The translations under genes and the position numbers were made by a program. The notes under the pieces were generated by a model. It was not told where the DNA came from. It made no database searches and saw only the letters and a list, made by a program, of their open reading frames with translations. 64,000 bases of DNA from NCBI RefSeq assembly GCF_000255655.1, contig NZ_JH636434.1:2673625-2737624 (forward strand), given 5' to 3'. This document shows positions 34,960 through 44,250 of the stretch, one piece after another. The first letter of the stretch is position 1. Each line of letters begins with the position of its first letter. This DNA comes from Schlesneria paludicola DSM 18645 (lineage in GTDB: Bacteria > Planctomycetota > Planctomycetia > Planctomycetales > Planctomycetaceae).

Positions 34960-36939
34960 CTATGTCGAGATTTGCAGCAGCGAAGTCAGGGCGTCATTCA
35001 CCGCACTGATGTACTTGCTGGCGACCGCGAACAACTGTTGATACTGCAATACTTTCGCCAGTTCTTCATTCGTATCGACACCCGAAACGCTTTGTTGCTG
35101 AGTTGTAATGCTGGTCGTCAATGTCGCGTTCGTCGACTGCTGGCTGGTCAATGCTTTCACGGACGTTCCGATATCCGTGACCATCGAACCGGCATACTGA
35201 GAAAACGTCTGCGTTCCACCGTTGAGCACTGACGCATCGCCAAGAGCCGTAAATCGCGTCAGATTGGACACATCCGACGGCTGCCCGGTGCGCGACGTGG
35301 CCAAGCGACTGGGGTCGCTCGTCAGATCCGAACTGACTTTCAACGTCGCCGCAGTGGAACCCGTAAACATCGTATTTAAGCCCAACGACGTCAGCAGGCC
35401 GGCCGAGTCGGGTTGTGCGACGACCGGTGTCGAGAACGAGTCGCCTGTCGTGACGTCTCCCGCCCCCAACGACATCGTCAAGCCATTGGCGATCGAAATG
35501 GGTTGCCCTGCCTGATAACCCTGCCCCACATCGACGGTTGCAATCACATCACCCTTTTGATTGGTGACTTGCGCCTGCAAACCCGGCGTGACACCGACGG
35601 TTCCGTCTCCCATGAATGTGAAGTTGTAGTTGTCGTTCGTCGATCCGGTATAGCTGCCGCCGATCGATGGCGTACTGGTTGTTGTCGTCAGGTTCGTCGT
35701 CGGCGTGGCCTGATAACCGCCTGTGAAGTCGAACGTATATCCGGAATTTGACGTGATCGTCATCGTGCCGGTTTGATTGTTGACGTAGGCCTGCAAGTTC
35801 GGAACGGTCGACGAGATCGAGTTCGCAACGTCTTGCAGGGATTGTGTCTGGGGATTGAACGGCACTTCTGTGATCGTGCGCGCCCCTGTCGCCTTGTCGG
35901 TCACACCAATGAATAGCGATCCATTCGTCGGCGCATTCGTCAATCCTGCGGCGTTCAGCAGCGCTGTCGCGTCCTTGACTCCGTTCTGACTGGTCAGCGA
36001 CGTGAAGCCCCCTGATCCACCCAGCCCCGTTGATTGGATGCTGTTGAAGGAAGCCGCAATCTGTTGCGCCATGGTGTCGAGTCGGCTCTGATACCCGGCG
36101 AGCGTCTGATTGCGCTGGCTGAGCATTCCTCCCAGTTGTCCGCCTGAAATATCGAACGTCGTCTCCGATCCTTTCATCTGAATCGTCGCATCGCCCTTCT
36201 TGTTTGAACCGGCAACCAGCGTTTGCGCCGTTCCCCCCGCGACGAGCAGCGCCCCGCCGCTTGCGGAAATCGTCAACGATCCATTGTTGCCGTTCGTCAC
36301 CTGGATGCCCACAAAACCGGCCAGGTCGTTGACAAGCTGTCCCCGTTGATCAATCAGATTGTTCGCACTGATGCCCTGGCTCGAGATCGTACCGATCTGA
36401 GAATTGAGAGTTGCGATTTGTTTCGAGATCGCGTTGATCTGGTCGACGACTCCACTAATCGATTGATCCAACCCCTGTCGGATCTGCGTCAGATCCGACG
36501 CGGCCGAATTGAACGCGTTCGCCAGGTTTGCCGCGCTCGCGACCGCGGCCTGCTGTGCTGCGCCGTTTGTTGGGGTCGACGACAAGGACTGCAGCGTGTT
36601 GAGCATGCTTTCCAGCTTGGTGGCAGGCGAATCGAGATTGCTGGAAAGGACCTGCTGAATCTGAGTGCTGGCCGACAGACTGGCGTCGGTCAAGCCATTC
36701 TGAGTCAGTTGTGACGTCAATGCCGCGTCCAGTTGATCACTGACCGCGCGATTGATATCGGTGATGGCAACTCCGTTGCCGAGCGACAGATTGCCGACCT
36801 GAGTGGGACTCGTGGTCGAGAAGTTCGCAATCTGACGGTGGTAACCGGGGGTGCTGGCATTCGCGATGTTATTGCCCGCGACGGCCAATCCCTGTTGCGC
36901 CGCCTGGAGTGCGGAAACGCCAATTGAGAAACCAAGCAT
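34960..36939 (-). CDS. flgK: Hook-filament junction protein FlgK (HAP1)
   Basis: A 659-residue junction protein. GVSALQAAQQGLAVAGNNIANASTPGYHRQ (residues 7-36) is the rod/hook signature; NRAVSDQLDAALTSQL and the helical region to about 190 complete the N-terminal domain. The C-terminus has TLTTSITTQQQSVSGVDTNEELAKVLQYQQLFAVASKYISAVNDALTSLL, with the conserved Glu-Glu before Leu. The middle, about 200-560, is beta-rich and variable. It starts three bases after the flgN stop codon. Confidence 0.95.
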   Translation of the reverse strand: MLGFSIGVSALQAAQQGLAVAGNNIANASTPGYHRQIANFSTTSPTQVGNLSLGNGVAITDINRAVSDQLDAALTSQLTQNGLTDASLSASTQIQQVLSSNLDSPATKLESMLNTLQSLSSTPTNGAAQQAAVASAANLANAFNSAASDLTQIRQGLDQSISGVVDQINAISKQIATLNSQIGTISSQGISANNLIDQRGQLVNDLAGFVGIQVTNGNNGSLTISASGGALLVAGGTAQTLVAGSNKKGDATIQMKGSETTFDISGGQLGGMLSQRNQTLAGYQSRLDTMAQQIAASFNSIQSTGLGGSGGFTSLTSQNGVKDATALLNAAGLTNAPTNGSLFIGVTDKATGARTITEVPFNPQTQSLQDVANSISSTVPNLQAYVNNQTGTMTITSNSGYTFDFTGGYQATPTTNLTTTTSTPSIGGSYTGSTNDNYNFTFMGDGTVGVTPGLQAQVTNQKGDVIATVDVGQGYQAGQPISIANGLTMSLGAGDVTTGDSFSTPVVAQPDSAGLLTSLGLNTMFTGSTAATLKVSSDLTSDPSRLATSRTGQPSDVSNLTRFTALGDASVLNGGTQTFSQYAGSMVTDIGTSVKALTSQQSTNATLTTSITTQQQSVSGVDTNEELAKVLQYQQLFAVASKYISAVNDALTSLLQIST

Positions 36940-36942
36940 GAG

Positions 36943-37488
36943 TTATGCCCCCCACTGAATAATCGGTCCGACGTGGGACTCTGCACGATTTCCTGTCGCG
37001 CCGTAGGATTCACCGACGCCTGCAACACCGGTCAGCCGTTCGACGACCCCGCGTGCAATCGCCAGCGACTGCGCAATCATCGCGGCGTTCTGACGATTCA
37101 GTCGCTCAACCTCACTCGCCATCTCTTTCAGCGAACGCCAGATCGCTTCAATCGAGTCATGGAGCGTGCCCGACGTCGCCGAGGCAAGTCGGTTCAAGGT
37201 CACATCTCGTGGGTCCACATGCAAAACCGTCGCCAATTCTTGCTGAAGCAACTGACGCTGTTGCTGAACAGCAAGGCTGGACGCCAATCCGTTCGCCTCG
37301 TCCGCCAGCGACTTCTGCAGCGCTTCGTCATCGAGATCACGCAACGCCTGGTGGACACCGCGGACTGCCGTCAACATCGCAGCCAACGCAGCCTGTTCGT
37401 CCCCCAAATGGGAAAGCAGGTGATCGGCGACGGTGCCCATAATCTGGGCTGATGGGGTCTGTTTCTGATCGTGGGTTTGTTGAGACAT
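36943..37488 (-). CDS. flgN: FlgN-type export chaperone for FlgK/FlgL
   Basis: A 181-residue helical cytoplasmic protein. Long amphipathic helices at about 15-100 (LLSHLGDEQAALAAMLTAVRGVHQALRD) and about 115-165 (LKEMASEVERLNRQNAAMIAQSLAIARGVVERL), with the Leu-Asn-Arg-Gln-Asn pattern typical of FlgN, support the call. Position directly before flgK, three bases apart, is the strongest evidence. The ATG at 37488 has AAGGTGAG four bases before it; a GTG at 37497 is less likely. Confidence 0.82.
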   Translation of the reverse strand: MSQQTHDQKQTPSAQIMGTVADHLLSHLGDEQAALAAMLTAVRGVHQALRDLDDEALQKSLADEANGLASSLAVQQQRQLLQQELATVLHVDPRDVTLNRLASATSGTLHDSIEAIWRSLKEMASEVERLNRQNAAMIAQSLAIARGVVERLTGVAGVGESYGATGNRAESHVGPIIQWGA

Positions 37489-37612
37489 GCTTCTCACCTT
37501 CGATTGGCGGTCACATCCGATCTCGATCGGAATCCTGTGTGTTCTCTCGCGGTTGAAATCGCTTATGAAATTGACGCATTGATGGGCAACGCCGCGAACG
37601 TTTCTCGTCTGA

Positions 37613-37999
37613 TCACGCTTCGGTGTTCAGCGTCACGGTCGACGGCAGATCGCCAGGTGTGATTCGATTCAACGCTTCACGAATCATCTTGGCCATTCCG
37701 ATGCCTCCGTTGTCTGACATATGTTGTCCCAGGAACTGGTCGAACATCCCGCCGTACACATCGCTTTTGTCGTTATCGAAGAACGATCCCGATTCAATTG
37801 ACTTGCGCATTTCCTTCATCATCATCGACGTAAAAACGCTCTCAAAGTCTTTTGCGACCTTGTCGGCGTTCTGAACTTGCGGCATTCCATGAAGCTTGCC
37901 CGACGCCTGTGGCATCGTTGGCAGCTTAATGGGCGAACTTCCATTTGTTTCCGAAAGTGGCAATGGTCTCGACAAGAGCGCGGTTTGGATGGACGACAT
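37613..37999 (-). CDS. flgJ: FlgJ-type rod-binding protein without the muramidase domain
   Basis: A 128-residue protein corresponding to the N-terminal, rod-capping half of enterobacterial FlgJ. ADKVAKDFESVFTSMMMKEMRKSIESGSFF and YGGMFDQFLGQHMSDNGGIGMAKMIREAL match that domain in order. No glucosaminidase domain is present, as in many non-proteobacterial FlgJ proteins, so wall opening must be done by another enzyme. It lies 23 bases after flgI. Confidence 0.9.
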   Translation of the reverse strand: MSSIQTALLSRPLPLSETNGSSPIKLPTMPQASGKLHGMPQVQNADKVAKDFESVFTSMMMKEMRKSIESGSFFDNDKSDVYGGMFDQFLGQHMSDNGGIGMAKMIREALNRITPGDLPSTVTLNTEA

Positions 38000-38022
38000 G
38001 AATCGGTTCCTTTTGTGTTGGA

Positions 38023-39198
38023 TTACTGCGTAATCAAGTCGGCGTGCAGCGCCCCAGATTCTTTGAGTGTCTGGAAAATGGCAATCAGATCACGAGGCGA
38101 CACTCCCAGTGCATTCAGCACCCTCGCCAAATCCGCGACCGTGTAGGTCTGTTCAACGTTGTGCAGGATGAGCGGCCCGGTGACCGGCTCGGGAGTCGGC
38201 AATGGACGTGGCCGCAAGGACTTCAGGACGTCTTCCACGGGATCACCAGATTCCTCGGGCGGTGCAGCAGGTGGCTCGTCTGGTTTTGGCGCTGGGGGTG
38301 TCGTCGGAACCAGCGTCGTGTTGGGCTTGATCACCAGATTTCCATGGGCGATAGCCACCGCCGAGATCTTGACCTGGCCCCCGACAATGACCGTTCCCGT
38401 TCGCTCGTTGAACACGATCCGTGCTGGCGTATCGGGCATCACCGTCAACTGCCCTAGTTCCCCGACGAAATCAGAGACGTCCATTCGCCACTGCATCGGA
38501 ACGCGAACCTGAACGGTTCCACCGTCGATCGTCTTGGCTGTGGCGGGGTATTGCTTGTTGATCGCCAGCATGATTGAGCGAGCGGTCGCATGATCCGGCG
38601 CACGCAGGTTCAGCCGGACGACTCCACCCCGATCGATCTGCCCCAGTTCTTCTCGTTCGACGATCCCCGCCTTCTGACCACGTGCCACTGTAGGATGGTT
38701 CAGTTGCCCGCCAGGAGTATTCTGACGCACACGAAACCCACCAATCGACAGTTGCCCCTGTGCGACCGCATAAACTTCACCATCAACCGCTCGGAGTGGC
38801 GTCAGAATCAAGGTTCCGCCTTCGAGGCTCATCGAGTCGTCAAGCACCGACACGGTCACATCAAGCTGACTACCTTTCCGCGCAAACGGAGGCAACTCTG
38901 CCGTCACCATGACGTGAGCGATATTCGATGATTTGTAAACGTTGTCCTGCAACGTCTGTCGCGCAAGTTGAGTTGTCAGCTCCATTTTTCGAAGCATGTC
39001 AATCACGAGCTGCTGCGTCGACAACGAGCGAGCGCCCGTGCCGTTCAGGCCCACGACCAGACCATGTCCAACCAAGTGGTTCGACCGTGCCCCATCGACA
39101 TCGGTGATGTCCTTGATGCGGACGTCGGCCAAACCGGGAACCGCACAGGTCACCAGGACGACCGCCGTCAGCATCAGGTATTGGATCATTTTTGTCAT
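38023..39198 (-). CDS. flgI: Flagellar P-ring protein FlgI
   Basis: The 391-residue periplasmic P-ring subunit. A signal peptide (residues 1-23, LMLTAVVLVTCAVPGLA) precedes VRIKDITDVDGARSNHLVGHGLVVGLNGTG, the FlgI start. LPPFARKGSQLDVTVSVLDDSMSLEGGTLILTPL and the C-terminal TVADLARVLNALGVSPRDLIAIFQTLKESGALHADL are conserved. An unusual Pro/Glu-rich insert lies at about 297-341 before the last domain. The ATG at 39198 has GGAAGAGG before it. A P ring implies a peptidoglycan-spanning, Gram-negative-type motor. Confidence 0.94.
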   Translation of the reverse strand: MTKMIQYLMLTAVVLVTCAVPGLADVRIKDITDVDGARSNHLVGHGLVVGLNGTGARSLSTQQLVIDMLRKMELTTQLARQTLQDNVYKSSNIAHVMVTAELPPFARKGSQLDVTVSVLDDSMSLEGGTLILTPLRAVDGEVYAVAQGQLSIGGFRVRQNTPGGQLNHPTVARGQKAGIVEREELGQIDRGGVVRLNLRAPDHATARSIMLAINKQYPATAKTIDGGTVQVRVPMQWRMDVSDFVGELGQLTVMPDTPARIVFNERTGTVIVGGQVKISAVAIAHGNLVIKPNTTLVPTTPPAPKPDEPPAAPPEESGDPVEDVLKSLRPRPLPTPEPVTGPLILHNVEQTYTVADLARVLNALGVSPRDLIAIFQTLKESGALHADLITQ

Positions 39199-39336
39199 GA
39201 TGCCTCTTCCCCCATTGCACGAAGTGTCTCGTCGAGCTTCACACAAAAATTGACACTTCGATGAACTCGTTGCGAGCAGACCAACCTGCCTGCGGACGAT
39301 GCTCGCGAACCAGTCGGCACCTCGTGCACCGCCCCA

Positions 39337-39963
39337 TTAATACGGCCAAAGTTTGTTCGTCAGACGACCAACCCAGCCCTGGTTCGTGAAGCGGGATTCT
39401 GTTCCACCGCCTTCGTACACAATGTTGATGTCTGCGATGGATTGAGAATTGATCATGTTGGGGATCATGATGTCGTTCGGACGAACGACACCGGTGACTC
39501 GCAGCCAGCGTGTTTCGTTGGATACACGTCGCCGTCGCGAGCCTTCGACAACCAGATTCCCGTTGGGAAGGACATCGACGACAGTCACCATCAAACCGTC
39601 CAGCAGTTGGCGATTGCTTTGGTACTGGGCACTTCCCTGGAACGACCGATCAGCGCTCTGATCAATACTCAGCGCAGCCGCTGCAGCTTGTCCGGCCGAT
39701 GCCCCCGATGTCTTGCCGGCAAAGTTGAACTTGCCCGATGCTGCCGTATCCTTCGCCATCTTGCGCTGTTCAGTGTTTGACGCATCCGTGGATTCGTTGA
39801 CCATTACCGTCAACAGGTCGCCGACGCGGCGGGCGCGATTGTCCATAAACAAATAGGCAGCGTGAGGGGCACGCCGTTCCCAAATTGAATCCGCAAAACT
39901 CAGCTGGCAGATTGAAACTTCAATCGCGGTAAGGCAGACCAGCAACCAATTTCGTCGAGTCAT
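39337..39963 (-). CDS. flgH: Flagellar L-ring protein FlgH
   Basis: A 208-residue outer-membrane ring subunit. A signal sequence (WLLVCLTAIEVSICQLSFA) begins it, then YLFMDNRARRVGDLLTVMVNESTDASN, the FlgH core, and the C-terminal LRVTGVVRPNDIMIPNMINSQSIADINIVYEGGG. FlgH is normally a lipoprotein; here the only cysteines in the leader lack a good lipobox and cleavage after the alanine near residue 25 looks more likely. The ATG at 39963 has AAGGTCGGTG before it. An L ring implies an outer membrane. Confidence 0.92.
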   Translation of the reverse strand: MTRRNWLLVCLTAIEVSICQLSFADSIWERRAPHAAYLFMDNRARRVGDLLTVMVNESTDASNTEQRKMAKDTAASGKFNFAGKTSGASAGQAAAAALSIDQSADRSFQGSAQYQSNRQLLDGLMVTVVDVLPNGNLVVEGSRRRRVSNETRWLRVTGVVRPNDIMIPNMINSQSIADINIVYEGGGTESRFTNQGWVGRLTNKLWPY

Positions 39964-40040
39964 TTCACCGACCTTGTTTCTTGAGACTTGCGGCATCGTG
40001 GCGTCAGCACCGTACGTTGTGCGAAGGGTGCCCCCCGTCG

Positions 40041-41183
40041 CTAGAAGAGGATTTCGACTTCGCCCGGTCCGGTCACGCGACCTTGAACATTCGTATTGGA
40101 ATCCGTATTTCGCAGGCGGATCAGCTCACCCAGACGTCCTTCCTGAAGCGCTTCACCCGTCGCAATCACGCTCACCGCTCCCAGACGCCCCACGATCCGC
40201 ACCGAATCACGGCGTTTGACAAGAATCGCGCCATTGGCCTGCACTGTCGATTCGATGTCGATCTGCCGCAGGGGAGTCAGCGGCCGCATCGCCCGCTTCG
40301 TTGTCATCCCAACAAGTTCGGCCGTCCGCGATGAGTAATCCGTGAGGTCTGTCACGTCCTGCCGATCCGTATAGAGATCTGCAACCGTCAGCTTGTGACC
40401 GCGTTCCAGTGGTCGCGTCGTCAGGACAACGGTGTCGTAATGACGTACGTCAAATATTGTGACGACGTCGATCGTTTGCTTTTCCACACCTTGCGCAACA
40501 AGCCGCAGATGGACGCGCCCGATGGCCGCTCCTGGATTTCGCAGTTCGGCCTGGCACTCGTATCCCAATGCGGAGCGAACCTGACGAATTTCCGGCGGCA
40601 GGGGTTGCGACAGCCGGATTTCGACATCCTCGGCCGACCAGGGTAACTTTCGCAGGATGCAGCGTTTCGCGGCCTCGAGCAGCGCGTGTTCGAGAGGCCC
40701 TTCTTCGGTGGTCGAAGACTTTTCGGCTTCGAATGATTCCGGTTTGACAACGCCGGGCTCGGACGAGGTGTCGCTGACCACGTGGACTTCGTTCGTCGCG
40801 GCGAATCCGTTGGACGTGACGCGAACCGCACTTCCGCGGATCGAAACGTTGTCCAAAGCGACGCCGGCAACCCGCAACCGAAACTCAATTTGCGAGGGCG
40901 TAATTGTCACGCTTTCGCCTTCGAGCAGCGTGTCTTCGAGATCCAGGCGTTTGAGGTGTTCGCGAAGTTGGAGTTCCCCGCCACTGATGGTCGCAATATC
41001 CCCCAGTCGTACGACTCGACCTTGAACGTGAACATTCGAACGAAGCATCAATTGGACCAGCTCGCGGCGTACGGGGCGGCTGCTTTTCGGCGCAGGCTCT
41101 TTCGCGACGGAACCCATCGGTGTCAAACCGACAAGAACAACCGCGGACAGCGTGCTGGCGGCGATGATTCGTAAGATCCCCAT
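40041..41183 (-). CDS. flgA: P-ring assembly chaperone FlgA, extended
   Basis: A 380-residue periplasmic chaperone with a signal peptide (residues 1-27, ASTLSAVVLVGLTPMGSVA). The C-terminal half holds the SAF/FlgA core: RHYDTVVLTTRPLERGHKLTVADLYTDRQDVT, RAMRPLTPLRQIDIESTVQANGAILVKRRDSVRIV and ATGEALQEGRLGELIRLRNTDSNTNVQGRVTGPGEVE. The N-terminal half has an additional domain (about 45-170), so it is well over the enterobacterial length (219). It starts six bases after the flgG stop, so flgG and flgA are coupled. Confidence 0.88.
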   Translation of the reverse strand: MGILRIIAASTLSAVVLVGLTPMGSVAKEPAPKSSRPVRRELVQLMLRSNVHVQGRVVRLGDIATISGGELQLREHLKRLDLEDTLLEGESVTITPSQIEFRLRVAGVALDNVSIRGSAVRVTSNGFAATNEVHVVSDTSSEPGVVKPESFEAEKSSTTEEGPLEHALLEAAKRCILRKLPWSAEDVEIRLSQPLPPEIRQVRSALGYECQAELRNPGAAIGRVHLRLVAQGVEKQTIDVVTIFDVRHYDTVVLTTRPLERGHKLTVADLYTDRQDVTDLTDYSSRTAELVGMTTKRAMRPLTPLRQIDIESTVQANGAILVKRRDSVRIVGRLGAVSVIATGEALQEGRLGELIRLRNTDSNTNVQGRVTGPGEVEILF

Positions 41184-41189
41184 GTGTGA

Positions 41190-41981
41190 CTACCTGATCA
41201 TATTGTTCGTGGTTTGAAGCATTTGATCGCTGGTTAACACACAACGCTGACTGGCTTCGAACGCGCGCTGCGCTGTGATCAGGCGAATCAGTTCCGTCAC
41301 GACCTGCACGTTCGAGCGTTCCAGGAAGCCTTGAGTCAACGAACCAAGCCCGTTCGATCCGGGAATACCTTGCAGTTGAGGCCCTGAAGCTGAAGTCTCT
41401 GCAAACAGGTTTCGTCCTTCCGACGACAAACCACTCGGATTGGGAAAACGTGTGAGTGCGATGTTGCCGACGGTCGTTGCTGTCGTGGGGGCACCTGCCG
41501 TGATGACGGACACCGTTCCGTCACTGCCCACGGTCATCGACAACGTATCGGCGGGAATCGTAATGGGTGGATTGATGCTGTAGCCGTCGGCCGTCACCAG
41601 ATTGCCTGTGGAATTCGTGCGGAACGAACCATCGCGGGTGTACCGGAATTCGCCGTTGGGCATCAGAATCTGAAAGAAGCCCTGACCTTGAATCGAGAGA
41701 TCGAAATCGTTGTTGGTATTTTCGAGCACACCAGGTGTGAAGACCTTGGATGTCCCCGCGATGCGAACACCGCTACCGATTTGAATCCCGGTCGGAACTT
41801 CGTAGCCGATCGCACCCTGGGTACCGGCCGCACGGACGGTTTGATACAGCAAGTCTTGAAATTCGACTTGGCTGCGTTTGAATCCGGTCGTGTCGACGTT
41901 GGCCAGGTTGTTGGCGGTCGTATCGACGACCGTCTGATGCGCCTGCATGCCAGTCGCGCTCGTGTACAGTGATTTCATCAT
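41190..41981 (-). CDS. flgG: Flagellar distal rod protein FlgG
   Basis: A 263-residue distal rod subunit. YTSATGMQAHQTVVDTTANNLANVDTTGFKRSQVEFQDLLYQT is the N-terminal signature; IQGQGFFQILMPNGEFRYTRDGSF follows in the central domain; the C-terminal LERSNVQVVTELIRLITAQRAFEASQR pairs with the N-terminal helix. Length matches FlgG (about 260). It lies between flgF (15 bases upstream) and flgA. A paralogue lies on the opposite strand at 43134. Confidence 0.95.
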   Translation of the reverse strand: MMKSLYTSATGMQAHQTVVDTTANNLANVDTTGFKRSQVEFQDLLYQTVRAAGTQGAIGYEVPTGIQIGSGVRIAGTSKVFTPGVLENTNNDFDLSIQGQGFFQILMPNGEFRYTRDGSFRTNSTGNLVTADGYSINPPITIPADTLSMTVGSDGTVSVITAGAPTTATTVGNIALTRFPNPSGLSSEGRNLFAETSASGPQLQGIPGSNGLGSLTQGFLERSNVQVVTELIRLITAQRAFEASQRCVLTSDQMLQTTNNMIR

Positions 41982-41996
41982 GATGAAGAGTGCCTG

Positions 41997-42689
41997 TTAT
42001 CGTGGACGCGTATTGAGACTGATGGTTTCACTGATTTGAAGCAGCGCTCGCTGCGTCGCTTCGAAAAGCCGCGATCCTGAAATCATCTGGACCATTTCCT
42101 GCACGACCGTGGTATTACCGATTTCGCGGTAACCTTGTCGTACGTCCGTGGCGATGGCCGTCGTTTCCTGCCCAGGCGACGCCTGGAAATAGGACGATCC
42201 CGCACGTTGCAGCTCGCTGGGGTTCATAAATCCCGTCACACGAAGCTGTCCAATCTGGTTCCCGTCGGCAAGAACAGCGCCGTTGGGCTGAATCTCGAGA
42301 CTCTGAACGTCAAGCGGAATCGCAACCCCTCCGCCGATGCCTTGAACTGGTAACCCATCGGGCGTGACAAGTTGTCCGCGAGTACTAATCTGGAACACAC
42401 CATTGCGGGTGTAGAGCGGGCCGTTTGGTCCCTCGACCGAAAAGAAACCAGGGCCGTCCAGCGCGACGTCTAGTTGCGATCCCGTGTGCTCCATCGTCCC
42501 TTGTGTAAAGTCGGTATGCAGCGATCCGCGCGGTGCGATGATCTCTTCGCGGTCCCCAATGGAGTCAAAACAAATGACCTCACGACGATATCCGGGCTTC
42601 ATCGCGTGGCTCAAATTGTGCGCAGACGCGTCTTGTTGCAGGGAGTTGGCCTGCATTCCGCCCGCAGCGCTATAGAGTCCTCGAATCAC
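41997..42689 (-). CDS. flgF: Flagellar rod protein FlgF
   Basis: A 230-residue proximal rod subunit. LYSAAGGMQANSLQQDASAHNLSHAMKPGYRRE is the N-terminal region; the usual Asn-Ile-Ala-Asn-x-x-T-P-G-Y is altered to NLSHAMKPGY. The central VALDGPGFFSVEGPNGPLYTRNGVF and the C-terminal EIGNTTVVQEMVQMISGSRLFEATQRALLQI are typical. It is the first gene of the long minus-strand operon through flgL. The divergent promoter region with the second flgG-like gene is 444 bases. Confidence 0.9.
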   Translation of the reverse strand: MIRGLYSAAGGMQANSLQQDASAHNLSHAMKPGYRREVICFDSIGDREEIIAPRGSLHTDFTQGTMEHTGSQLDVALDGPGFFSVEGPNGPLYTRNGVFQISTRGQLVTPDGLPVQGIGGGVAIPLDVQSLEIQPNGAVLADGNQIGQLRVTGFMNPSELQRAGSSYFQASPGQETTAIATDVRQGYREIGNTTVVQEMVQMISGSRLFEATQRALLQISETISLNTRPR

Positions 42690-43133
42690 CGTTCACCTCA
42701 ACCGTTCTTGGCAATGGCGTCACCGCCGATCGATTGATCAGCGGCAGACTCTGCCGATACCGACGAGAATGAAATGACTCTCGCGGCATCCGTACTATTG
42801 ATCGGACATTTCCGACCGTAACGATTACTCACAATAATCCTGCTATGCCGACTCCACCCAGATTGCCAGCTTTGCGGGTTATGGCGATTGTCGGACCAGG
42901 CCTTGGCGCGGCACGATTCCTTCCGCGGCATGGATTGCCGGTCGCCGGCGCTGAGCGTGCTGACGCATGGCGAAGTTTTCGCAGAGAAGGGGAGAGACCC
43001 GTGAATCCGGTCATAGCAGATTTAAGGCAGATGTCGCTCGACCGCCCGTCTTTGATGTTCAGTACGCGCCACGTTCGACTAACAGACGTAGACACATTTG
43101 CCTCGGTGGACGGACCCTTCGAGAAAACGATCC
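42690..43133. other. Divergent spacer between flgF and the second flgG-like gene
   Basis: 444 bases. It must carry the promoters for the flgF-flgL operon and for the gene at 43134. I see no sigma-28 or sigma-54 consensus. A 108-codon frame (42845-43171) overlaps the start of the flgG-like gene and has no recognisable motif; I leave it out. Confidence 0.4.
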
Positions 43134-43886
43134 ATGCTGACCAGCCTGTTTACCGCATCGACTGCCCTTGATGCGTATCAGACGTCGTTGAACAACACGT
43201 CAAACAATCTGGCGAATATCAACACGACGGCGTTCAAGGCCAGTGGTATCAACTTTCAGGACCTGTTCTCGTCTGGTCCGAACGGCAACCAAATTGGGAA
43301 CGGGATCTCGGTCGCTGAAATCTCGCCCAAAGGATTTGAACAGGGCCAGACGGTTCCCACCCAGCGTGATAATGACCTTGCTATCAATGGACGCGGCTTT
43401 TTCCAAGTCCAATTGCAAGACGGGCAGATTCAGTACACGCGGGACGGTTCGTTCCACCGCGACGCGACCGGGCGGCTGGTGACGAACGAGGGCTATATTG
43501 TTCAGCCTCCAATCACGATCCCTTCGAATACCCTGTCCACGACGGTTGCGATCGATGGAACGGTTTCCATCATTACCAGTACCAGCGCCGGCGTGCCGAA
43601 GGTCATTGGCCAAATCCAATTGGCACAGTTTGCGAATCAGGAAGGCCTACGCATCGAGCCTGGAAACCTGTACAGCCAAACGCCGAACTCGGGACCGCCA
43701 ACCACTGGAACCCCCGGAACATTAGGGCTCGGGCGAATCCAGCAGTTTGCGCTCGAGCAATCGAACGTCGATGTGACAACAGAACTCGCCAAAATGGTGA
43801 CGACCCAACAGGCATTCTCTGCAAACTCCAAAGTCGTCAATGCTTCGAGCCAGATGATCACGTCCACGTTGTCGCTCATCCAGTGA
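43134..43886 (+). CDS. Second FlgG-like rod/hook-basal body protein
   Basis: A 250-residue paralogue of FlgG. LFTASTALDAYQTSLNNTSNNLANINTTAFKASGINFQDLF, INGRGFFQVQLQDGQIQYTRDGSF and LEQSNVDVTTELAKMVTTQQAFSANSKVVNASSQM follow the same order as FlgG at 41190. It lacks the large insertion of FlgE, so it is not the hook protein. A role as an extra distal-rod or junction subunit is inferred. The ATG at 43134 has GAGAAAAC before it. It is transcribed away from the flgF operon. Confidence 0.85.
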   Translation: MLTSLFTASTALDAYQTSLNNTSNNLANINTTAFKASGINFQDLFSSGPNGNQIGNGISVAEISPKGFEQGQTVPTQRDNDLAINGRGFFQVQLQDGQIQYTRDGSFHRDATGRLVTNEGYIVQPPITIPSNTLSTTVAIDGTVSIITSTSAGVPKVIGQIQLAQFANQEGLRIEPGNLYSQTPNSGPPTTGTPGTLGLGRIQQFALEQSNVDVTTELAKMVTTQQAFSANSKVVNASSQMITSTLSLIQ

Positions 43887-44250
43887 CCGTCACAACGCGA
43901 ATCTCCCGTTCCGGACTGAGTTGCCGCGACGAATTTTTCTGTAGGACGGTTGCCACGTGATGTCCGTCGTTGGGACGTCTATCACGTCTTGGTGACACTC
44001 ATCTTATGTTTCGCGCCGCACTTCGCCTCTTGAATTCTGACGAGGGAAGTCAGTCAGCAATTGTTTATTTGAAACGCCGAACCGTGCCACAGCGGGTTCC
44101 TACAACTGACAAACGCGCGACGTCCATGCGAGAGGAAAGCCAGAATTGCTCACCGAGTCTGGAACTTTTACGATCGAGAGCTCGTCTTAATCGAACGTCC
44201 TTCGCTGGACCGATCGATTGAACTACGATCTCGTCAAAAGGAGACGCGAA
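43887..44250. other. Spacer after the flagellar island
   Basis: 360 bases with nothing recognisable except the Shine-Dalgarno AAAAGGAG of the next gene at 44236-44243. Confidence 0.4.
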
